NCBI RefSeq assembly: GCF_017829975.1
Contig: NZ_JAEEGA010000002.1
Coordinates: forward strand, 507,022 to 571,021
Reading direction: 5' to 3'
Origin: Vagococcus allomyrinae
Lineage (GTDB): Bacteria; Bacillota; Bacilli; Lactobacillales; Vagococcaceae
Length of the DNA: 64,000 nt
In this document: one piece after another, positions 14,379 to 21,970 of the stretch
How the letters are laid out: every line of letters starts with the position of its first letter
Position numbering within the stretch: position 1 is the first letter of the stretch
Notes under the pieces: generated by a model
The model's input: only the letters and a program-made list of their open reading frames with translations
What the model was told of the DNA's origin: nothing
Database searches by the model: none
Position numbers and translations under genes: made by a program

Positions 14379-15314
14379 ATGAGTATTAATTTTGTTGCAA
14401 TTGATTTTGAAACTGCCAACGCGTTCAGAGCTTCAGCCTGTTCTGTTGGCATGGTGAAAGTAATTAACGGGGAAGTAGTTGATACTTTCTACTCCCTAAT
14501 CAATCCAGAAGATGACTTCGATTCTTTTAATTCACACATACATGGTATCACTGAAGATATGGTCACTACCTCGCCACCCTATGATTTAGTAATTAAAGAG
14601 ATTGAAGCTTTTTTGGAAAACCTTCCATTGGTTGCTCATTACGCTCCTTTTGATATGGGAGTTATTCGAGATTCCAATGACAGATATAATATTTTCGATT
14701 TTGAAGCTAATTATTTTGATAGTTATTATTTATCAAGAAAATATTTAAATTTATTAAGTTACAAACTCGTTGATTTAGCTAATTTAATAAATTTTGATTT
14801 TGAACATCATAATGCCCTGGAGGACGCTAAAGCATGTGCTGCTCTTATATTATACTTATGTCAAAACAATTCTTTCGATAATGTAGCTGATTTGCTTAAC
14901 CATGTTAACTATACTAAAATGGGGGAAATTTCCGGTTCAAAAGGCTCGGGGTTTCGAATTAGAAAAATTAAAAAGACTGGCAACAAATCTCTAGTTTTCA
15001 AGGAAATAATTGAATCAGTTAGTAAAAATGATATTGATGAGTCGCATTTTTTTTATAATAAGCATGTTTGTTTCACTGGAAAATTAGAAAGTTTCTCCAG
15101 AAACGAGGCTGCTTTAATGTTGGCCGAAGTAGGTGGAATACCTGAAATCGGAGTTACTAAAAAAGTTAACTTTTTAGTTATGGGGGAACAAGACATCAGA
15201 GTAGTTGGGGATAGTTTAAAATCTTCAAAGATACTCAAAGCTGAAAAACTGTTAGCATCGGGACAAGATATCCAATTATTAGGAGAAAGTGATTTTTTAA
15301 AAATGATTTGGTAG
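14379..15314 (+). CDS. DnaQ-like 3'-5' exonuclease with C-terminal BRCT domain
   Basis: 311 residues. Residues 1-160 have the DEDDh exonuclease pattern: AIDFETA (ExoI), VAHYAPFDMGV (ExoII) and HHNALEDAKA (ExoIII). Residues 225-311 form a BRCT domain (HVCFTGKLESFSRNEAAL, then VTKKVNFLVMGE and KAEKLLASGQDI). Similar exonuclease-BRCT proteins are annotated as polymerase III epsilon-like in Firmicutes. It starts behind CTAGGAGG. It lies between repressor and integrase, the lysogenic-conversion slot, so it may be an anti-phage or repair accessory; that role is inference. Confidence 0.8.
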   Translation: MSINFVAIDFETANAFRASACSVGMVKVINGEVVDTFYSLINPEDDFDSFNSHIHGITEDMVTTSPPYDLVIKEIEAFLENLPLVAHYAPFDMGVIRDSNDRYNIFDFEANYFDSYYLSRKYLNLLSYKLVDLANLINFDFEHHNALEDAKACAALILYLCQNNSFDNVADLLNHVNYTKMGEISGSKGSGFRIRKIKKTGNKSLVFKEIIESVSKNDIDESHFFYNKHVCFTGKLESFSRNEAALMLAEVGGIPEIGVTKKVNFLVMGEQDIRVVGDSLKSSKILKAEKLLASGQDIQLLGESDFLKMIW

Positions 15315-15326
15315 GAGTGGAAAAAT

Positions 15327-15614
15327 ATGGAAAAAATAACCTCAAATTCAGGTAAAATTTTTATAGTTTCAAAAGTCGCTAGCGATCTCTCAAATGATGA
15401 TTGCATCTATGGCAACTCTCTTCATATGACAACTAAGAATAGTTTTCTAATAACAGATGCCATACGAATTATACTAATAAAAGATATTAAATCAATTGTT
15501 AAACCAAGTATTGAAGAATTATCTTTTTTCAACTTTATCAATGCGCAACCAAACAAAGAAATTCCAAAGACTAAAAAAATACTTGAAGAGTTCAATCTTC
15601 TAGCTTACTTTTGA
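15327..15614 (+). CDS. hypothetical partner of the exonuclease-BRCT gene
   Basis: 95 residues, 12 bases downstream of the exonuclease gene with its own GGAG. Mixed alpha/beta with hydrophobic strands (ITDAIRIILIKDIKSIV), no signal peptide or membrane helix, no recognised family. The tight spacing argues for co-transcription and joint function. Confidence 0.55.
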   Translation: MEKITSNSGKIFIVSKVASDLSNDDCIYGNSLHMTTKNSFLITDAIRIILIKDIKSIVKPSIEELSFFNFINAQPNKEIPKTKKILEEFNLLAYF

Positions 15615-15698
15615 TAAGTCGCTTGCCCCTCTTACCAATCAAATAAATAGACGTCAAAAGATCTAATGACTCTTATATAGAATGAGGTACAAATAGAA

Positions 15699-15830
15699 TT
15701 GAACGCGGGGCCATACATTCGTGTCAGCACTTTAGAACAAGCTAACAAAGCTAATTACTCTAACGCAATATGGAATGATTTACTTAACAAATTAAGCGGT
15801 GCTCAAAAGATGATAAATGTATTTCATTAA
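15699..15830 (+). pseudogene. remnant of a serine recombinase N-terminus
   Basis: The frame from a TTG at 15699 reads LNAGPYIRVSTLEQANKA before continuing 25 unrelated codons to a TAA. YIRVSTxEQA is the signature around the catalytic serine of large serine recombinases and resolvases, but nothing else of the domain follows. This looks like a leftover of an older recombinase beside the present integrase. The remainder of 15615-15968 holds no other recognisable gene. Confidence 0.45.
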
Positions 15831-15968
15831 GTAATACAAGTGCTTGCCATCACAAAGATCCATGTTGTATGATAACTTGAACTAGGTGTCTATAAATTAC
15901 AAATTTCAGTGAAGATATCCTGTAACCTTTATTACACTTTATTCTATTATTGAAAGGATGAAAAAAAT

Positions 15969-17156
15969 ATGGCGACTTTTCGTAAACGAGGAAAAAACTG
16001 GGAGTATCGTATCAGATACGTCGATCAGATGACAGGTAAAACAAAAGAGAAAAGTAAAGGAGGTTTTAAAACCAAAGAATTGGCTCGATATGAGGCTTCT
16101 CAGGTTACTATTGATTTGAAGGATGGCTTTATTGAGAGGAATGAAAATATTACTATTAGTAATTATTTAGATGTATGGTTCGAATCATATAAACCAACTG
16201 TTAAGGAGACCTCTTGGCGAAATAGAGAGAATAACACCAATATCTTAAAAGCGAAATTTGGTGAAACTAAGCTGAAAAAATTGAATCACAACTTTTATCA
16301 AAAAGCGATAAACGAATTATCAAAAAATTATGCCTATAATACGTTAATTTCCATTAATCAAGTGGCACAAATGATGGCAAAACACGCAGTTAGAGACTCT
16401 TACTTCAAATTTAATCCTATTGCTGATATTAAAATCCCTCATTACGACAATGAAGACGAGCAAATTCTCTTTTTAGAAACGCAAGAGATAACTATCTTTA
16501 AGAACTACTGTATTGAGGATATTAACAAAAAAAGAAAACTGGACTTTATCCATGTTAAACTTGAAAAAGAAAGAGAACTCGCTATTTATTACTTAATGCT
16601 TTACGGTGGTTTAAGAGTCGGTGAAGCTTGCGCACTGCAACTATCTGATTATTACCCAATCACAAAAGAAATAAACATCTCAAAAACTCTTGCATCAAAG
16701 GCTACCAGCCAGACTAACGATACTTATACAGTCTATCCACCAAAAACAAAAAACGCTTATAGAACAATCCCTTTACCAGAAATAGCCTATAAGCAATTAG
16801 AAAAATGGTTGCGTTTAAGAAAAGAATACAAACTAAAGTTTTCAGCTCAATTTGAAGAGCAATGCTACATCTTTCCCAAAAAGAATGGCTCTCCATTTAC
16901 GCCAAGAGATATCCGAACAAAGTTAGACGTCATTATGTCCAGACTTGACGGTGAAATCACCAGAATCACCCCTCATGGACTAAGACACACATATACTGCA
17001 CTACTTATTCAAGCTGACACTAATGTGAAGCATATCCAGGCACTTCTTGGTCATGCATCAATAAAAACAACTTTAGATATCTACGCCCATATTACAGGTG
17101 ATAAAAAACAAGAATCTATAGCAAACTTCGACAAAATGCTTAAAAATTTAGGATAA
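15969..17156 (+). CDS. int: prophage integrase (tyrosine recombinase)
   Basis: 395 residues with an Arm-type DNA-binding N-terminus (MATFRKRGKNWEYRIRYVDQ), a SAM-like core-binding domain, and the catalytic residues R (YGGLRVGEACAL), H-x-x-R (TPHGLRHTYTAL), H (LLGHASIKTTL) and Y (DIYAHI). It marks the right end of the prophage. TGGGGCAA repeats just past its stop (around 17157-17180) may be arm sites; the attachment core probably lies between here and the 3' end of udk at 17220, but its partner is outside the window. Confidence 0.95.
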   Translation: MATFRKRGKNWEYRIRYVDQMTGKTKEKSKGGFKTKELARYEASQVTIDLKDGFIERNENITISNYLDVWFESYKPTVKETSWRNRENNTNILKAKFGETKLKKLNHNFYQKAINELSKNYAYNTLISINQVAQMMAKHAVRDSYFKFNPIADIKIPHYDNEDEQILFLETQEITIFKNYCIEDINKKRKLDFIHVKLEKERELAIYYLMLYGGLRVGEACALQLSDYYPITKEINISKTLASKATSQTNDTYTVYPPKTKNAYRTIPLPEIAYKQLEKWLRLRKEYKLKFSAQFEEQCYIFPKKNGSPFTPRDIRTKLDVIMSRLDGEITRITPHGLRHTYTALLIQADTNVKHIQALLGHASIKTTLDIYAHITGDKKQESIANFDKMLKNLG

Positions 17157-17219
17157 TGGGGCAAAAGTGGGGCAAGCTCGTTTTCCACTCATTTTCAAAC
17201 CACTTAAACCCCAACACTA

Positions 17220-17876
17220 TCAATGCAAATCCAAGATACTGGCAATTTTAGTGGTCATCAAATCGATCGCTACTTGGTTTTCGCCACCTTCTGGAATAAT
17301 GATGTCGGCATACTTTTTAGTTGGCTCAATAAATTGATGGAACATCGGCTTAACAACTGTCAGATACTGTTCAATAACTGAATCAAGTGTCCGTCCTCGT
17401 TCTTCCATGTCTCGTTTAATACGGCGAATAATGCGAATGTCATCTTCTGTATCCACGTAAAGCTTAATATCCATTAAGTCCCGCAAACGTTCGTCTTCTA
17501 AAATAAGAATCCCTTCGATTATGATCACTTCTTTAGGTTCCTGATGAACGACCTGTTGACTTCGAGTGTGAGCCTCGTAATCGTAAACGGGTTTATCTAT
17601 CGCTTTAAAGTTAATAAGGTCGGTTAGTTGTTGAATTAATAAATCTGTATCAAAAGCAAATGGATGATCGTAATTTGTGTTTAAGCGTTCTTCAAAACTT
17701 AACTCATCTTGATTTTTGTAGTAAGAGTCTTGCTCAAATAATAAAATTGAGTGGTCTTTAAACTCGTTTAAAATGGCTTTACTAACACTTGTTTTGCCGC
17801 TCCCAGACCCACCAGTTACGCCAATCACTATTGGCTTACGCACGATTTCCATTTTGCTTATTACCTCTTTCGTCAT
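17220..17876 (-). CDS. udk: uridine kinase
   Basis: 218 residues. [17 protein letters not shown] is the Walker A loop; [23 protein letters not shown] and the late [14 protein letters not shown] match uridine/cytidine kinases, which phosphorylate uridine and cytidine in pyrimidine salvage. GAGGAAATCAT precedes the ATG. The N-terminus is about eight residues longer than in close relatives. Its 3' end abuts the prophage. Confidence 0.95.
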   Translation of the reverse strand: MTKEVISKMEIVRKPIVIGVTGGSGSGKTSVSKAILNEFKDHSILLFEQDSYYKNQDELSFEERLNTNYDHPFAFDTDLLIQQLTDLINFKAIDKPVYDYEAHTRSQQVVHQEPKEVIIIEGILILEDERLRDLMDIKLYVDTEDDIRIIRRIKRDMEERGRTLDSVIEQYLTVVKPMFHQFIEPTKKYADIIIPEGGENQVAIDLMTTKIASILDLH

Positions 17877-17939
17877 ATGATTTCCTCTACCTATACTAAT
17901 CTATATTCGATTAGGATTCAATCTTTTCTTACTAAATAA

Positions 17940-18353
17940 TCAATTATTTTGATCTCGTTCGTAACGCGTTAAGCGTTCTGCCAAAGTCCCTGTATGGAGC
18001 TCAAAGAGATGGTGATCAAAATCATAAAAATAAAGGGACTCTCCTTCTTCTTTGACGCGGCTCCGTTGCTCTTTGATCGTTAATCCCAAGCTGTTAATTT
18101 TCTCTAAATAGAGAGGTAATGTCTCCTTTGGTATTTTAAAAGCAATGTGATTGTAAGTCGTTTCTGTTAAGGATTCTCCCTCCATAATAGCAATCCAAAG
18201 ATCGCCGATCAAAAAGAAACGTTCCTTGGATAGGGAATAAGTCTGATTTCCACTATCATACACCTGCTTAGCATTAAAAATTTCTTCAAAAAACAAACTG
18301 GCCTTGTCTAGATCCGCCACAATAAATGTCATATGGCTAATCCCTTCAATCAT
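17940..18353 (-). CDS. fosX: FosX-type fosfomycin resistance hydrolase
   Basis: 137 residues from the ATG at 18353 (AAAGGAG eight bases away). A VOC-superfamily glyoxalase fold. Counting from this Met, the metal ligands H7, H69 and E118 and the catalytic base E44 (SLSKERFF) fall exactly where they lie in Listeria FosX, and NHIAF and YFYDFDHHLFELH are conserved. FosX adds water to the fosfomycin epoxide using Mn2+. The start overlaps the rsuA-like stop by 8 bases, so it is translated with that housekeeping gene. Intrinsic resistance is likely but not tested. Confidence 0.85.
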   Translation of the reverse strand: MIEGISHMTFIVADLDKASLFFEEIFNAKQVYDSGNQTYSLSKERFFLIGDLWIAIMEGESLTETTYNHIAFKIPKETLPLYLEKINSLGLTIKEQRSRVKEEGESLYFYDFDHHLFELHTGTLAERLTRYERDQNN

Positions 18354-19086
18354 CTGACGCACTCCTTTCATTAAAATACCTTTGTAACAACCGCAACTCT
18401 TCTGAGGTTAGAGGCCGATAGTCGCCTGGTTTTAGCCCCTCGTCCAAACACAAACTTCCCATGGTCACTCGTTTTAAATAAATGACTTTTTTCCCCACAG
18501 ACAGAAACATTTTTTTAACTTGATGAAATTTCCCTTCCGTAATACTCACTAGCACTCGACTTTCACTTTCCGTCGCTGTTACTATCTGTAAATCTGCTGG
18601 TTGGCAAGTCACACCGCCATGAAAGGTAATCCCAGCCTGAAAGGCCTTGATATCTGACGTGGTTACTCGCTCATTGACTACTGCTTCATACTGTTTGACA
18701 ACTCCTTTTAACGGAACCAACAATTGATGAGCCAGTTTACCATTATCTGTCAGCAACAATAATCCTTCGGTATCACGATCCAAACGTCCAACTGGAAACA
18801 AACCTGGCCGTCGATCCGAAGCGGCTATCAAATCCACCACGGTCTGATGTTGCTTATCACGTACGGCACTGACCGCTCCTTGGGGCTTATTTAACATATA
18901 ATAGACATGGGCCGGACCTTGGACAACCTGTTCTTTTAGTGTGACACGCTGTAAAACAGGGTCCACATTATACGCCCCACTTTGCACGACTCCCCCATCA
19001 ACTTTGACGTGACGACTGACAAGAAGACGTTTAACCTCTTTGCGAGATCCGACTTTCGCTGCTTCTAATAATTTATCAAGACGCAT
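18346..19086 (-). CDS. RsuA-family pseudouridine synthase
   Basis: 246 residues: an N-terminal S4 domain (MRLDKLLEAAKVGSRKEVKR) and an RsuA/RluB/E/F catalytic domain with FPVGRLDRDTEGLLLLTDNG carrying the catalytic aspartate. It isomerises a uridine in ribosomal RNA, probably 16S U516. A second, similar gene lies at 45728, so which one is RsuA proper is open. Confidence 0.85.
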   Translation of the reverse strand: MRLDKLLEAAKVGSRKEVKRLLVSRHVKVDGGVVQSGAYNVDPVLQRVTLKEQVVQGPAHVYYMLNKPQGAVSAVRDKQHQTVVDLIAASDRRPGLFPVGRLDRDTEGLLLLTDNGKLAHQLLVPLKGVVKQYEAVVNERVTTSDIKAFQAGITFHGGVTCQPADLQIVTATESESRVLVSITEGKFHQVKKMFLSVGKKVIYLKRVTMGSLCLDEGLKPGDYRPLTSEELRLLQRYFNERSASDD

Positions 19087-19311
19087 GATTTAACTCCTGT
19101 CTCAAAACTTCTCGTTATAGTGTACCTTAATTTTGTCATAGAAGCTAGCCTGTTCTAAACAAGAGCTGTTCCGATACTGATTCAAAAAAATTCTCCCCAC
19201 CACCATTTTCTGTGGAAAATGATCGTGAGGAGAAAGGGTTAATAATCAATTATTTCTTTTGGTTGTTGCAGGAACCAATTTCCGTTCGTATTTTTTATAG
19301 AGCAGAAAAGC

Positions 19312-19426
19312 CTTTGTCACTAAAATAATTTTGTCTTACTTCGTCCTTCAAAGCGTAGTGGTTGCCTCGTGAAGCTGGATCCAAACTACGATATAGAGAA
19401 AGTTTTATACTTTCCTCTATAGAGTA
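19312..19426 (+). repeat. dispersed intergenic repeat, copy 1
   Basis: Begins TTTGTCACTAAAATAATTTT, then contains GAAGCTGGATCCAAACTACG and GATATAGAGAAAGTTTTATA before ACTTTCCT. The same core lies at 44091-44180 (same strand) and, inverted, at 58436-58506. AGAAAGT-TTTAT-ACTTTC can form a small hairpin. No reading frame is conserved. Confidence 0.8.
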
Positions 19427-19516
19427 AAAAAGCCTATCTGTTAGATAGACAAAAAATGCAGCTTAAGGTTCTTCTCTTTTCCCCTCTCAAGAGGTAGTTC
19501 TTCTCCATGTTAACTC

Positions 19517-19609
19517 AAAAAAACCGCCCATCTACTTGATAGGCGGAAAAAAGGAGTTATTTTACTCTGGAGGAGTAAAATGAAAAATAAAAAGGTTGTT
19601 GTTGGTTAT
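19517..19609 (-). ncRNA. candidate antisense RNA over a small hydrophobic peptide gene
   Basis: Read leftward, TGGACT, 17 bases and TAAAAT (19621-19616) could start an RNA near 19609. It ends at a hairpin (CCGCCTATC 19546-19538, GATGGGCGG 19532-19524) followed by seven Ts (19523-19517). One stem position pairs only on this strand (U-G; C-A on the other), so the terminator is selected for leftward RNA. The RNA would cover the start codon and binding site of the peptide at 19580, as in type I antitoxins. The promoter is only moderate. Confidence 0.35.
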
Positions 19610-19654
19610 ATGTTCATTTTACTATGGTTTATCTTAAAAGTCCAGTTTAAATAA
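19580..19654 (+). CDS. small hydrophobic peptide (24 residues), possible type I toxin
   Basis: A strong TGGAGGAG site lies before an ATG at 19580 that opens 24 codons: MKNKKVVVGYMFILLWFILK then VQFK. It has a basic start, one hydrophobic membrane-spanning stretch and a basic end, the profile of type I toxin peptides. The antisense RNA candidate covers its 5' end. The remaining bases of 19655-19860 hold only a short open stretch on the minus strand (DYGQQFGVDWVSNLIAPVII) that may be coding debris. No database family is recognised. Confidence 0.4.
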   Translation: MKNKKVVVGYMFILLWFILKVQFK

Positions 19655-19860
19655 TGATTCCTTAAAAAATAGTCAAAATGACGTTTGTCACGCCCATAGC
19701 AGCTAAGCTTCTTTAGTGATAATTACTGGAGCTATTAAGTTGCTCACCCAATCAACACCAAATTGTTGCCCATAATCCTAAGTGCCCCCTCTACGTCAAC
19801 TACACGATATCCTTCCAAGCTGGGGCATTTGTCCTAGCTTGGACTTCAACTTCCTCCTTC

Positions 19861-20266
19861 TCAATTATCCAGTGGATTTATAGACCAGACACTTGCAATT
19901 TCAATGACATCTTCTTCTGTCGGCATGGTGTAATCATCGACTTCCTCAGCTATTTGCTGGTTAAGACGCTCAAAATCAATAGCTAGTCCCCGTTCTTCAT
20001 CGCTTAATTCACCTTGATTTAACACAACACCATAATCGCCGATGAATTCAAAACAGCGGATAACTTTTCCATTACGGGCTTTCACCCAACCATAACAATC
20101 GCTAATCCGATTACTTGAAAAGTAGTAGGCAGTTTGGTACCGTCGGCTTAATTCCTCCAACAATTCCTTTAATGGTTGATCCATTAACCCTTGTTTTTCT
20201 ATTTCCACTAAAAAATCACGGGACATTTCCGAATTCTTCGATAACTTTTTTAGCTGTATACATCAT
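19861..20266 (-). pseudogene. small gene of unknown function, probably frameshifted near its start
   Basis: An intact frame from the ATG at 20226 gives 121 residues (CYGWVKARNGKVIRCFEFIG in the middle), but its binding site is poor. Just upstream, MMYTAKKVIEEFGN starts at 20266 in a frame one base off and reads into this protein at the point where it begins, so a single-base frameshift in an originally 135-residue protein is likely. The composition resembles orphan immunity proteins of contact-dependent toxins; this is only a guess. Confidence 0.45.
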
Positions 20267-20275
20267 GTTAAGTAA

Positions 20276-20675
20276 TCAAACAGATAGTTCCATTGGATAA
20301 TCCGCATAATCATCCGCCAAGAGTGGTACTTTCTGCTTTTTTTCTGGCTGAAAGTTTAACGGTAAAGGATGATTATTTAATGGGAACTATATGGTTATAG
20401 TCAACCATATTTTCTGAATTCGTTTGAAGCAACAACCAATCATTCTTTACCATCGCTATTGTGCTCAAATCGGCAGCTTTAAGCGTTGCCGCAACGCCTT
20501 CAATATCATTGGTATACAGGGCAAACCAAGTTGTCTTATAACCAAATGGCGAAAACTCTTTTAAATGAAATGTTTCTGGAACACTTGTTGTCTTTACCTG
20601 TTCTTCTTTAAATGACTCAACCAACCAATCTGAGTCGTTTTTTTTAAATCCTTTTAGCCATTTTTTAAGTCCCAT
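20276..20675 (-). pseudogene. small gene of unknown function, frameshifted near its 3' end
   Basis: ATG at 20675 (AAAGGTGG upstream) opens 100 residues: MGLKKWLKGFKKNDSDWLVE to NHIVPIK. In the next frame, immediately after, another 32 codons are open (NHPLPLNFQPEKKQKVPLLA then DDYADYPMELSV). The total of 400 bases is one more than a multiple of three, consistent with a single insertion. No recognised family; the neighbour at 19861 shows the same kind of damage. Confidence 0.5.
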
Positions 20676-20703
20676 CTTTACCACCTTTCTTAATTAATCA
20701 CGA

Positions 20704-21183
20704 CTATAATTGGATAACGTAGTACTTTTTCTCATCATCATAAACATAGTTGTTCCATTCCAACACCTTATTGGAAGCCGTATTTTCTTTTTCTGGCTGC
20801 ACAACAATTCTCTGACCTTTTTCTTGATTGGCTATTCGTTCTGTTAAAAGGCGGACAATTTCTTTCCCATATCCTTTTCCTATATCCCATTCATTGCCGA
20901 TCAAATAATCAATGCTAAATGTCTCACCAGGCTCATGCACCGTGTACCAAGTTTCAAGTTCTCTTGCATCATAACAATCATAATATTGACAAAAACCTAT
21001 CGCAATCGCTTCATTCATGACAATAAAATGATGAAGCCAAGCATACGTATTATTTCGTTCAGTCACTTCCAATAACCAATCTTCCGGATTCTGATACCAT
21101 TTTCGAATATGCTGTTTTTCTAACCAAATAGCCAACATTGGCATGTCTTCATCCTTAAATGGCCGTAGCGTGATTTCATTCAT
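20704..21183 (-). CDS. GNAT family acetyltransferase
   Basis: 159 residues from the ATG at 21183 (AGGAG eight bases away). FSIDYLIGNEWDIGKGYGKE contains the R/Q-x-x-G-x-G/A acetyl-CoA loop in modified form (IGKGYG), followed by IVRLLTERI and a C-terminal EKENTASNKVLEWNNYVYDD. This arrangement is shared with AAC(6')-like and RimJ-like enzymes, which acetylate amino groups of small molecules or protein N-termini. The substrate cannot be told. Confidence 0.8.
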   Translation of the reverse strand: MNEITLRPFKDEDMPMLAIWLEKQHIRKWYQNPEDWLLEVTERNNTYAWLHHFIVMNEAIAIGFCQYYDCYDARELETWYTVHEPGETFSIDYLIGNEWDIGKGYGKEIVRLLTERIANQEKGQRIVVQPEKENTASNKVLEWNNYVYDDEKKYYVIQL

Positions 21184-21362
21184 CTCATCCACTCCTATTT
21201 TATTACATACACCGATACTTCATAGATGTCCCCTAAGTTCGGCTTGATTGATATCTTCTTATTTAATTATAACATTGCTCTTTTTAGGTAGGATAGTGTC
21301 CGATGATTGCCATCGTTACAAGTGACAAGATCGGGACTTCTTCTAGCTATTTGTATAAAAAG

Positions 21363-21402
21363 AGACTGTTTCACAATTAGGCAACTAATCATGAAACAGT
21401 CT
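21363..21402. terminator. bidirectional terminator
   Basis: AGACTGTTTCA (21363-21373) pairs with TGAAACAGTCT (21392-21402); TTTTCTT follows on + and TCTTTTT on -. It ends the leftward gene at 21407. Confidence 0.7.
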
Positions 21403-21406
21403 TTTC

Positions 21407-21841
21407 TTATTTCATTAACAAACTTGTCATTCGTTGAATACAAAATGCGATCGTATCTGTGGTCTCATCTTGCTTTTTCTCGGCCTTATCAAAGGCAGCG
21501 GCATCCACTGTCACTTCTGATGGGTTAATGGACTCGACCATTGCCTGACAGCCAGCAACATAATCTGTGTATGATTTTTCCAGCTTTTTATGAATGCCGA
21601 TCACTTTTGCTGGTGCTTTCAATCCTTTAATTGTATCTAATAGTCCTTGATAGCTAGTGGTTCCTTTAGCAAAATTATCGTGTATCTCTGTCAATTTATC
21701 GGCTGACAATTGACCCACTGTCTCATTATCAATCGCCGTTCTAATCTCTTCAAAATACGGGTTCATGGTTTCGCCAATGGCTTCCGTTTCCTTGACAATA
21801 TCGTTTATTTTTTGAATATAAAAGCCTAAATTTATTTTCAC
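21407..21841 (-). CDS. hypothetical helical protein
   Basis: 144 residues, soluble, predicted all-helical, with a GTG start behind GAGGAG. The ordered helices (IQKINDIVKETEAIGETMNP, HKKLEKSYTDYVAGCQAMVE) suggest a four-helix bundle, but no family is recognised. It has its own terminator and stands alone. Confidence 0.6.
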   Translation of the reverse strand: MKINLGFYIQKINDIVKETEAIGETMNPYFEEIRTAIDNETVGQLSADKLTEIHDNFAKGTTSYQGLLDTIKGLKAPAKVIGIHKKLEKSYTDYVAGCQAMVESINPSEVTVDAAAFDKAEKKQDETTDTIAFCIQRMTSLLMK

Positions 21842-21970
21842 TTCGTTCTCCTCTTTCTTTCGTCATCTGTTTCTATTTTACACTGTTTAATCAAAGAAGA
21901 AAAGCTTTCATTAATAAAGTGTTCATTAGACACAAAATCCCCTGACCATGGTCAGAGGATCTATCAGCAT

